The notes under the pieces were generated by a model, which saw only the letters and a list, made by a program, of their open reading frames with translations, made no database searches and was not told where the DNA came from. A DNA stretch of 64,000 nt from Desulfonatronum thiodismutans (GTDB lineage Bacteria; Desulfobacterota; Desulfovibrionia; Desulfovibrionales; Desulfonatronaceae): the NCBI RefSeq assembly GCF_000717475.1, contig NZ_JPIK01000004.1, positions 205,843 through 269,842 on the forward strand, written 5' to 3'. A program made the position numbers and the translations under genes. Positions 56,721-64,000 of this stretch are shown piece after piece. Position 1 is the first letter of the stretch. Each line of letters opens with the position of its first letter.

Positions 56721-57047
56721 TTAAGCTCCTTTCCTAAAAATCCCGCTGACATGCCGGGGAGCAAACCCTATCCACTCCGCTTTGGTCATGACATGCTCCG
56801 GGATGTTCACGAAATACAGTTCCTTCGACCCCATGGATTTGGCCGCGGAGCCGAGCACCTGAAAAAAAGTCAAATCCACATCTTCCAGGTCCTCCAAGTC
56901 GACATGGATCGCGACGTCGCCGACAGACTGTTCCAAGGCCTGCGTAAACGCCTGGTGCAACTCCTCGGCCCCTTCCACGCCCCAGCGTCCGGAAAGCTTC
57001 AGCAGCCGGGTCGCGGATTCCGGAGCGGATATCGCCCATTCTCCCAT
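56721..57047 (-). CDS. STAS-domain protein
   Basis: 108-residue SpoIIAA-like STAS protein. VKLSGRW-type first strand and VHVDLEDLEDVDLTFFQVLGSA, where anti-sigma antagonists carry the phosphorylatable Ser in D-S-x-G-L; here DLTFF offers a Thr at a nearby position. AAGGGGG precedes the ATG. Its stop is 5 nt before cheY. It may link the Che module to a partner-switch output or bind a receiver. Confidence 0.82.
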   Translation of the reverse strand: MGEWAISAPESATRLLKLSGRWGVEGAEELHQAFTQALEQSVGDVAIHVDLEDLEDVDLTFFQVLGSAAKSMGSKELYFVNIPEHVMTKAEWIGFAPRHVSGIFRKGA

Positions 57048-57087
57048 AGCTTGCCCCCTTCTGACACGTCAGATCCTGGCCGGATCG

Positions 57088-59037
57088 TCAAAACAGTTCC
57101 ACGTTGTCGCCGAAGTCTTCCTTGCGCCGCTTGTCGTCCTTGCCTTCGGCTTCGGGGTCGTCGAACAGTTCCACCCCGTCGTCGCCGTCGAACAATTCCA
57201 CGTTGTTGTCGTCGTCGCCGAACAGCTCAACGCCGTCATCATCGCCGAACAATTGAACGTCGTCGCCTTCCGCCGCAGCGGCCTCGCCGTGCTCTTCCCC
57301 CAGGTGGACCATGCGTTCGGCTTCCATGGTGTATCGGGCCAAAAGTTCTTTCAATCGATCCGACCGCTTGGACGGATCACAGTCATCCGAGGACTGGACC
57401 ATGGCCTGATCAGCGAGTTGCTCGAAGGCTCCCCTGGCCTGAGCCAGATCATGAAGTACGTCGTGATGAAAGGTGATCCCGTCGATCTGGACCTGGAGAT
57501 CCCGGCAGAGGACGTCCCCGTCAGCCCGGATATCGCCGGACATGTCCATGGTTTGCCGATTCAGGTTGCGAAGACTGTTGATCATTTCCTCCAGCCGCCC
57601 CGTCATTTGCTCCATCCGCCGGGTATCCGCGGAGACATCGGACAGCTTTTGCAGTTCCAAGGCATGGTCGGAAATGGCCCGCAACTCCCCGGCCACCTCG
57701 TCGGTCACGGTCCTGGCGTCCATGGACAGACGTTGAATGGCCCCGGCCAACACGCCCAGAGCCAGCCCCTCGTCGCCGGTATGGGCCGCCTGGACGCTGG
57801 CGTTCAGAGCGATCAGCTCGATCTCCGAGCCCACCTCCTCGATGTTCCCGACAAAACCGGCCATCTGGGCCACGGTCTCGGCCACCTGAACCATGATTGC
57901 GCCCAATTCCTCGCTTTTGGCCCCGAACCCGCGCATGAAGTCGATCAGGTGATGCACATTGGCCTCAATCTGGTCCAGCACGTTCCGACTGGAGTCCCCT
58001 TCCGAACTCAGCATCCCGCCCAGGTCCCGGTTCAGGCCGTCAACAGTCTCGGCAATGCTGGACAAATCGACGATCAGGGTGTTGATGGCCTGTTCAAAGG
58101 CCTTGCGGCAGTGGCTCAGCTGGGAGGCCTGCAAGGAACAGACGTCCGCGATCCAGCACGCCGTTTCCTGCATACTCCGGTAATCGGCGTCGCCGGTTCC
58201 GCTTCCCACCTCCTCGCCGAGCATCCGAACCATGTCCTCCGCGGCCTCGCAGACGTGCTCCACTTGCTGCCGGGTGATGTCGTGAAACTGGAGGGAGGCC
58301 ACAATGGACCCGACGTGTCGGCTGACTTCCCCGGTCCGCTTGGACAATGTCCGCGAAGCATCGGCGGAGTGTTCGGACAGGCGGCCCAGGGTCGCCAGGT
58401 TGGCCTGGCCGCTGCTCAAGGCCTCCTCGGTCACGGCCTGCTGTTCCCGGACCAGGGTTCCGGTCCGGGTCAGGGCCGAGGAAACCTGCTCGCCCAGGTG
58501 CGTGGCGTCGGCCTGGATTTTTGCCCAGTGGTCGATGATGTTCAGACCCAGGCTGTCCACCTGTCCGGCCAGATTCATGAAGCCCCGGCCTTTTTCCCCC
58601 AACCGGGCGCTTTCGATCCGCGTGGTCACGCCGAGCATTTGCAGCGTACGGACGATTTTGCGGAAACTGCCGGAACGTCGCTCCAGGGAGCCGATCAGCT
58701 CCACCACTTGCTCCAACCGACCCAAATCCTCCCTCCGGCAAGACAAGCCGCAAACCGCATTGATCTGGTCCAGCTCGCCTCCCAAGGTCTCGACGATCTG
58801 GGAGATCTCTTCCCCCGCGGTCAGTTCGGTCAAGGCCGCGGCTTGCTTGGCCATGGCCTTGGCCTTGGAGGAAAAGGCCTGGATGTCCGCGCCCAGAGTC
58901 AAAAACGCCTCTTCCCTGTCCGGAATGATCCGGGCCAGGTCGCGGCCCAGAGCCTCAAGGCTCTGAGACCACTCCTGGGCATGTTCCGGAAACCGTGCCG
59001 GATCAAAGCCGGAATGCGTCATCGAGTCGGCAGCCAT
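57088..59037 (-). CDS. Soluble MCP-like helical protein with repeated VELF tail
   Basis: 649 residues, no membrane segment, almost all coiled-coil helices. Two degenerate MCP hairpin-tip stretches appear: GVTTRIESARLGEKGRGF (about 136-153) and ELIALNASVQAAHTGDEG (about 407-424). SLQFHDITRQQVEHV (about 248-262) contains DxxxQ in the same form as the CheZ phosphatase active site. Residues 591-649 are acidic and contain five V(E/Q)LF motifs, the last being the C terminus. It starts 5 nt after the H-NOX receptor stop. Probably a cytosolic receptor/adaptor of the CheA in this cluster. Confidence 0.78.
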   Translation of the reverse strand: MAADSMTHSGFDPARFPEHAQEWSQSLEALGRDLARIIPDREEAFLTLGADIQAFSSKAKAMAKQAAALTELTAGEEISQIVETLGGELDQINAVCGLSCRREDLGRLEQVVELIGSLERRSGSFRKIVRTLQMLGVTTRIESARLGEKGRGFMNLAGQVDSLGLNIIDHWAKIQADATHLGEQVSSALTRTGTLVREQQAVTEEALSSGQANLATLGRLSEHSADASRTLSKRTGEVSRHVGSIVASLQFHDITRQQVEHVCEAAEDMVRMLGEEVGSGTGDADYRSMQETACWIADVCSLQASQLSHCRKAFEQAINTLIVDLSSIAETVDGLNRDLGGMLSSEGDSSRNVLDQIEANVHHLIDFMRGFGAKSEELGAIMVQVAETVAQMAGFVGNIEEVGSEIELIALNASVQAAHTGDEGLALGVLAGAIQRLSMDARTVTDEVAGELRAISDHALELQKLSDVSADTRRMEQMTGRLEEMINSLRNLNRQTMDMSGDIRADGDVLCRDLQVQIDGITFHHDVLHDLAQARGAFEQLADQAMVQSSDDCDPSKRSDRLKELLARYTMEAERMVHLGEEHGEAAAAEGDDVQLFGDDDGVELFGDDDNNVELFDGDDGVELFDDPEAEGKDDKRRKEDFGDNVELF

Positions 59038-59042
59038 GGCTT

Positions 59043-61148
59043 TTACTTGTGAAACCGGATTTCCGCCCTGGCCGTGTGCTCGTCCAACGGCTTGACCTTC
59101 ACGTCCACCCGCTCCTTCATGAACTGGGCCGCGCTCTTCACAATGCCCTCGAAATAGTCGAACAGCCCGCGCTTGGAGCGGTAGTTCATGAACAACACGT
59201 CGCCCTTGTCCTCATAGGTGAAGGTGGGAGGCTTGATCCCGGGATGCTCCTTGGTCAACTGGGCGTGGATGTCGTTCATCTTCAGGTAGAAGTCCTTGAG
59301 ATTCTTGGCGTTGAAGTAGCGACGGTACATCTTGTGGAACTGAGGCACGGTGAACATCCCCAGGCCCATGAGCACGTCCCGTTTGCTCTTCCTGGTGATC
59401 CGGGAAACGATCTCCGCCATCTGCTGCAAGACCTGATCCGGATAGCTGGCCGTGGGCAGGAAGACCGGGTTGCCCAATTCCTCCTGCAACTTTTTGTAAA
59501 CGTCCTGGCCGAATTTCTCCTTGACGAATTCCTGCATCAACTTGGGCAGCACCCCTTTCATCTGCCCTTCCGAAGCCGCCAGCTTGCTCATGTCCGACCC
59601 GGCCCCGCTGAATCTCTGAGAGGCGGAAAGCAATTCCTGGGCCAATTGAGCCAGGTCGCGGGTGGCCGCGGCGGTCTGGCCCGCGCCTTCGTCGGCCTCA
59701 TGGGCGATCTGGGCGATGCCCTCAATGCTGTGGTTGATTTCTTCCGCCGCGGCGGACTGCTCTTCCGCGGCCGCGGCAATCTGCGCGACCTGGGAGACCA
59801 CTTCCTCCACCCGCTGCATGATCAAACGCAGGGATTCTCCGGCCTGGTTGGAGAGTTCGGTGCTCTCCCGGACCTGGCGCTCGGTCTGCTCCATGGAGGC
59901 CACCGCGTCCTTGGACCGGCCCTGGATGGTTAATACGGCGTGCTCCACTTCCTTGGTCGCGGTCATGGTCTTTTCGGCCAGTTTGCGTACCTCGTCGGCC
60001 ACCACGGCGAACCCTCGCCCGGCGTCCCCGGCCCGGGCCGCTTCAATGGCCGCGTTCAGGGCCAAGAGGTTGGTCTGATCCGCGATATCATTGATCACGT
60101 TGATGATCTTCCCGATGGCTCCGGCCTGTTCATTGAGTTGGGTCAGCACCTGGGCCAGCTCCCGGGCCGAGTCGGCCACACCGTTGATCCCGGCGACGGC
60201 CTTTTCCACCAGCACCACCCCCTCACTGGCCGAAGCCTTGGCTTCCTCGGCCGCCTGGGAAGCACTGGACGAATTCCTGGCCACTTCCAAAACCGTGGCC
60301 GCCATTTGCTCCATGGCCGTGGCTACGGAATCGGTCTGCCCCTTCTGCTGCATGGCTCCCCGAGCCTGCTCGTCGGCCGAAGCCGAAAGTTCCTCCGAGG
60401 CCGAAGCTACGCGCTGAGACAATTCGTTAATCTCCTCGCCCAAAACCCGGCGCTTCCGGTTCTCTTCCTCCAGCCGGTCCCGCTGCTCCTTCAAGGCTCC
60501 CATGTCCATGCACAGCAGCACGAAACCACTCAGGGGCTCCGCGCCGTCACGCACCGGGGCCAGCACGCAACGCACGGACCAAGTCTTGCCATTGGCTAGT
60601 TTCAAGGAAAGTTCCGCGTCCAGCCCCCGTCCTTCAGCCAACGCCGTTTCCAGTTCCACCGCCGAAGCGGCTCCTCCGGAAGAACCGAACAACACATCCT
60701 TCAGCGGCTTGGTCCGGACCTGATCCTCGGTCTTGCCCAGAACCGCGCAAAAGGCCGCGTTTGCGAAGACGACCCGTCGCTGGGCGTCGCAGATGAGAAC
60801 CGGGGCTCTCAGTTCAGCCAATCCCTGGCGCAAAAACCGGACGTCGCGGCGATTGTCCTGGGCCGCGCGGACCAGCCCGCCGATCAATTGGTCCACGCCG
60901 CCGGATTGCTCCAAGGCCTCCGCGTCAACGGGCTTGCCGCCCGCCACCGCCTCCGCGGCCCTCAAGGCCAGGGGCGACGGTTTGCCCGCGGACGAGGTCG
61001 AAAAAAAGGCCGCCCAGCCCAGCGCCACCGCGCCGAAACCGAACAGCCACCAGAATTCCGACCACAGCGCCGCGGCGAAAAAAAACAGCGCGACGATGCT
61101 CAACCCCCAGACCATGACTCGCGGATTCACTTGATTCATCCCCGACAT
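59043..61148 (-). CDS. Methyl-accepting chemotaxis protein with C-terminal H-NOX heme domain
   Basis: 701 residues. Two TM segments at about 8-45 with no periplasmic domain, a PAS-like domain (about 100-215), an MCP signalling domain with the tip [20 protein letters not shown] (about 340-400), and a C-terminal H-NOX/HNOB domain (about 530-701). H-NOX features: proximal heme His in [10 protein letters not shown] (about 628), the heme-propionate motif YRSKR (about 656-660), and a Tyr in FDYFEG (about 665) at the position of the distal Tyr that stabilises O2 in Thermoanaerobacter H-NOX. ATG at 61148 has AAGGAG 7 nt upstream. Expected to sense O2 or NO and control CheA. Confidence 0.88.
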   Translation of the reverse strand: MSGMNQVNPRVMVWGLSIVALFFFAAALWSEFWWLFGFGAVALGWAAFFSTSSAGKPSPLALRAAEAVAGGKPVDAEALEQSGGVDQLIGGLVRAAQDNRRDVRFLRQGLAELRAPVLICDAQRRVVFANAAFCAVLGKTEDQVRTKPLKDVLFGSSGGAASAVELETALAEGRGLDAELSLKLANGKTWSVRCVLAPVRDGAEPLSGFVLLCMDMGALKEQRDRLEEENRKRRVLGEEINELSQRVASASEELSASADEQARGAMQQKGQTDSVATAMEQMAATVLEVARNSSSASQAAEEAKASASEGVVLVEKAVAGINGVADSARELAQVLTQLNEQAGAIGKIINVINDIADQTNLLALNAAIEAARAGDAGRGFAVVADEVRKLAEKTMTATKEVEHAVLTIQGRSKDAVASMEQTERQVRESTELSNQAGESLRLIMQRVEEVVSQVAQIAAAAEEQSAAAEEINHSIEGIAQIAHEADEGAGQTAAATRDLAQLAQELLSASQRFSGAGSDMSKLAASEGQMKGVLPKLMQEFVKEKFGQDVYKKLQEELGNPVFLPTASYPDQVLQQMAEIVSRITRKSKRDVLMGLGMFTVPQFHKMYRRYFNAKNLKDFYLKMNDIHAQLTKEHPGIKPPTFTYEDKGDVLFMNYRSKRGLFDYFEGIVKSAAQFMKERVDVKVKPLDEHTARAEIRFHK

Positions 61149-61286
61149 CTTATTGCTCCTTTTAGTCACCCGGACTTACATGCAGCCTGCTCCAGCCGTT
61201 ATTGCATTTTCCAATCCCCGATACGCTGATTTTCCCAAAAAACCAAGCGACGGGAATGACAAATGCACGGTAATACCTAGCTTCTT

Positions 61287-63371
61287 TCAACTGGCACCTT
61301 CAAGTTCCCATTTGCGAACATTCCTCTCCAACACCTTTTCCAAATCCTTAACTCCCACCGGCTTGCCCAGGTAATCGTCCATGCCCGCGGCCAGGAAGCG
61401 CTCCCTGTCCCCGGGCTGGGTGTGAGCAGTGACGGCGATGATCGGGGTGTGCCGGGAGGGAGATGAAAGAGAGGGAGGAGGGAGGTGACCTGAAACCTGA
61501 GGGTCGAAAAATCGCTCACCGACGCCCGCCATCCGGTTTTCCGCCCCCTTCAGGCTCCTGACTTCCGATTCCTGACTCCTGATCATTTTCGTCGCCTCCA
61601 CCCCGGTCATCACCGGCATCTGGATATCCATCAGAATGCAGTCGAACCCGTTATACTTCCAGTATTCCACGGCCTCTTGACCATTTTGGGCCAGGGTCAC
61701 GGCATGCCCGAGCTTTTGCAGGATCGAGCGCATGAACAACTGGTTCAGAGGTTCGTCTTCCGCAAGGAGGATGTTCAGACGCTTTTTTGGCTCTCCGAGT
61801 GCGGAGGTCGCGTGGATCGGCTCGGAAACTTCCTGCTCAGGCAGGACAAAAGGCAGAAGCACGTGGACGGTGGTTCCCTGGCCGACCACGCTCTCCACGT
61901 CGATGTTCCCGCCCATCAACGCAACGAGCCTGCGGACGATAACCAAGCCGAGTCCCGCACCCTGGTGCGCTCGGGTATAGGACCCGTCCACCTGGGAGAA
62001 GGGTTGGAATAAGTCCTTGAATTTGTCGTCCGGGATGCCGATGCCCGTATCGGAAATGGAAACCATGATCCGGGCGTCTTTGCCCTTGGCGGCTGAAAGA
62101 GTGGCCAAGTTGACTTGGACGGAACCCCGCTCCGTGAACTTCAGGGCGTTGCCCAACAGATTGAACAGGATCTGCTTGACCCGAATCGCATCGCCGATGA
62201 CATGCCTGGGCACGTCGTCATCCATGGAACACTCCAGGGTGATTCCTTTTTGCCGGGCGCTGACGACGAACAGGCCGGATATGGACTCCAACAAATCGCC
62301 AAGGTCGAACCGAGCGGGACAAATGACCATCTTACCCGCCTCGATGCTGGAAAGATCCAGGATGTCCGAAAGCAGACGGGTGAACCGTTCGGATGACGTG
62401 ATGGCCAGGGTGACGAACTCGCGCTGCTCCTCGTCCAGGGGGGTGCTCAGCAACAGTTGCATCATGCCCATGATCCCATTGAAGGGCGTGCGCAGTTCAT
62501 GGCTCATATTGGCCAGGAATTCGGATTTGGCGCGATTCGCGGCCTCGGCCTGCTCCTTGGCCATGACCAAGGACTGCTCAACTTCTTTTTGCTCCGTGAT
62601 ATCCCGGAATTCCACAACTCTGACAGCTTTTCCCTTGTAAGGGATGTTGCGCGCTTCCAGACGGAGCGGATACTCTTCCCCGTTCTTCCGGACGCCAACG
62701 GCCTCGTAGGGCTGTTCGTATCCGGCTTGAATGTTCCGCAACACCATGTCGCGGGTCTTCTCGGATATGAGCAACAGGCCGTCCATGCCGATCAGTTCCT
62801 CATACGAATATCCCGTCAGATCAGACAGGCCCCGATTGCACTCCAGGATAACGCCCTGGTCGTGGATGGTAATTCCCCCAAAGGAGGCATTGTGCAGGGC
62901 CCTGAATCGAGCCTCGCTCTCACGCAGCTCCGCGGTCCTCGCCTGAACGATTTCTTCAAGGGAATCCCGCTCCCTGCGCAGGGCATCCTCCGCGGACTTG
63001 ATCCGCAGGGCCACCTTGACCTGGGAAACCAGCTCCTGCTCGTCGATGGGCTTGGACAGAAAAGCGTCCGCGCCGATCTCCAGGCCCTTGATCCTGCTTT
63101 GCGCGTCGGTCCTGATGGCCGTGATCATGATCACCGGAATGGACTTGGTCTTCTCCTCGGCCTTCAAACCGCGACAGGTTTCAAAACCGTCCATGTCGGG
63201 CATCTGTACATCCAGCAGGACGACGTCCGGCGCTTCATGCACTGCCTTGTCAATCCCTTCATAGCCGGACTCAGCGGTGATCACGGTGCATTCGGGCATC
63301 AGGTTCCTGAGGAGTGCGCTCAGGCTGACCAGATTGTCTTTCTTGTCGTCAATGGCGAGTATCTTCGGCAT
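61287..63371 (-). CDS. REC-PAS-HK-REC hybrid histidine kinase
   Basis: Soluble, 694 residues. N-terminal REC (Asp54 in VLLDVQMPDMDG), PAS (about 150-265, ending VVEFRDITEQKE), HisKA with His in NMSHELRTPFNG near 293, HATPase_c (NALKFTE, DTGIGIPD, GAGLGLVI) and a second REC (about 535-694, Asp in ILMDIQMPVMTG). The second REC has an in-frame insert of about 30 residues encoded by repeated DNA at about 61456-61580, at the same loop as in the CHASE kinase. It starts 18 nt after the next upstream gene's stop. Confidence 0.9.
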   Translation of the reverse strand: MPKILAIDDKKDNLVSLSALLRNLMPECTVITAESGYEGIDKAVHEAPDVVLLDVQMPDMDGFETCRGLKAEEKTKSIPVIMITAIRTDAQSRIKGLEIGADAFLSKPIDEQELVSQVKVALRIKSAEDALRRERDSLEEIVQARTAELRESEARFRALHNASFGGITIHDQGVILECNRGLSDLTGYSYEELIGMDGLLLISEKTRDMVLRNIQAGYEQPYEAVGVRKNGEEYPLRLEARNIPYKGKAVRVVEFRDITEQKEVEQSLVMAKEQAEAANRAKSEFLANMSHELRTPFNGIMGMMQLLLSTPLDEEQREFVTLAITSSERFTRLLSDILDLSSIEAGKMVICPARFDLGDLLESISGLFVVSARQKGITLECSMDDDVPRHVIGDAIRVKQILFNLLGNALKFTERGSVQVNLATLSAAKGKDARIMVSISDTGIGIPDDKFKDLFQPFSQVDGSYTRAHQGAGLGLVIVRRLVALMGGNIDVESVVGQGTTVHVLLPFVLPEQEVSEPIHATSALGEPKKRLNILLAEDEPLNQLFMRSILQKLGHAVTLAQNGQEAVEYWKYNGFDCILMDIQMPVMTGVEATKMIRSQESEVRSLKGAENRMAGVGERFFDPQVSGHLPPPSLSSPSRHTPIIAVTAHTQPGDRERFLAAGMDDYLGKPVGVKDLEKVLERNVRKWELEGAS

Positions 63372-63389
63372 GATTCCCTCTGCTCGACT

Positions 63390-64000
63390 TTATGCCTGGT
63401 TTTTCGACGCTCCAGGCATTCCCCTGGGCATTCCCCCGACCATGGCCGATACCTTGCTCAGCAGGCTCTCCCGGTCCACATCTCCCTTTTGCACGAGTTG
63501 TTGGATGCTGTTGGCGGAAAGGCGCTTGAGGTCATCGGACGTCAAGTCCTTGGCCGTGAGCACCAGAACCGGAATGCTCGCCGTGGCCGACGTGCTCCTG
63601 ATTTTTTCCAACACCGCGAACCCGTCCACCTGGGGCATCATCAGATCCAGGACGATCCCGTCAGGGATGGTTAGAGCCACGAAATCGAGTGCTTCCCGGC
63701 CGTCTCTGGCCACATCCACGGCATACCCGGCGGTTTCCAGCACGGACCGGACCTGGATGATCGCCGCCTCGTTATCCTCCACCAGTAAAATTCGGGGCTG
63801 ATGGGACCGCTCGCCCATGGCGACGAAAGCATGGGAGCGCATTATGCCGTCTTTAGAAAGCGGCTTCATACTCACCGGCTCATGAATCAGCGCCGCCCCC
63901 TGCCATACCAACGGGAGGGTCAGGGTAAAAGTCGATCCCTTGCCTGGCGCGCTTTCCACCGAGATGTCGCCGCCAAGCAGTCTGGCTGACTTTTGGGCAA
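63390..64000 (-). CDS. Hybrid histidine kinase, C-terminal part (runs off window)
   Basis: The gene enters from the right edge. Visible are the end of a HATPase_c domain (LLGGDISVESAPGKGSTFTL), a linker, and a complete REC domain with pocket LLVEDNEA, phospho-acceptor Asp in IVLDLMMPQVDG and LTAKDLT. The frame is open to the edge, so N-terminal sensor and HisKA lie beyond 64000. It is the most upstream visible gene of the signalling cluster. Confidence 0.85.
   Translation of the reverse strand, partial: AQKSARLLGGDISVESAPGKGSTFTLTLPLVWQGAALIHEPVSMKPLSKDGIMRSHAFVAMGERSHQPRILLVEDNEAAIIQVRSVLETAGYAVDVARDGREALDFVALTIPDGIVLDLMMPQVDGFAVLEKIRSTSATASIPVLVLTAKDLTSDDLKRLSANSIQQLVQKGDVDRESLLSKVSAMVGGMPRGMPGASKNQA

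Overview
The window is a GC-rich bacterial chromosome segment. Its gene content points to a sulfate-reducing deltaproteobacterium of the Desulfovibrionales: a six-subunit Ech-type membrane [NiFe] hydrogenase operon, a fused IspDF, a rearranged AddAB nuclease, an H-NOX chemoreceptor and dense hybrid histidine kinases. This assignment is inference from gene families; no 16S or other marker is present. No CRISPR array and no intact insertion sequence was found.

Layout. 0.07-5.2 kb: echABCDEF on the minus strand, divergent from a FUSC-family transporter across an AT-rich gap holding a 21-bp palindrome. 5.5-15.9 kb: housekeeping genes (HI0933-type flavoprotein, SH3/NlpC-P60 lipoprotein, cysS, ispDF, RNase P RNA, zinc-ribbon coiled-coil protein, Nif3-like protein, a CAT-anticodon tRNA, thioredoxin-reductase-like protein). 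15.9-25.2 kb: lone ABC ATPase, small membrane protein, PilZ protein, unknown helical protein, TVP38/VTT protein, NifA-like sigma-54 activator, NodIJ-like ABC exporter, ArfB-like hydrolase, phosphoesterase, elongator tRNA-Met. 25.2-28.3 kb: an AT-richer accessory patch with a DUF1566 remnant, a Cys-rich exported protein, an hsdR remnant cut at an inverted repeat, an exported nitroreductase, a degenerate second copy of the tRNA-Met 3' end plus terminator, and a 28-residue Lys-rich protein. 28.3-43 kb: tRNA-Ser, MFS exporter, DUF362 protein, PagL-like protein, the two-gene AddAB complex with an unusual domain split, a palindromic repeat element, TrmO, a lipoprotein, a CadC-type repressor with a metal permease and a clear operator, and a PabB-PabC fusion.

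43.1-64 kb: one very long minus-strand signalling cluster with short gaps or 1-4 nt overlaps between most genes. In transcription order: partial hybrid kinase, REC-PAS-HK-REC kinase, MCP with a C-terminal H-NOX heme domain, soluble MCP-like protein with a repeated VELF tail, STAS protein, CheY, CheA, a ParE/RelE toxin-antitoxin pair translationally coupled to a HK-REC kinase, a CHASE-PAS-HK-REC-Hpt kinase, a single REC protein, a dCache-HAMP-HK-REC kinase, and two REC-HK proteins. It has no CheW, CheR or CheB gene. It looks like a gas- and ligand-responsive phosphorelay hub rather than a standard flagellar chemotaxis operon.

Start codons were moved from the longest frame wherever a Shine-Dalgarno (SD) sequence or domain boundary argued for it; several genes appear to use TTG or GTG.
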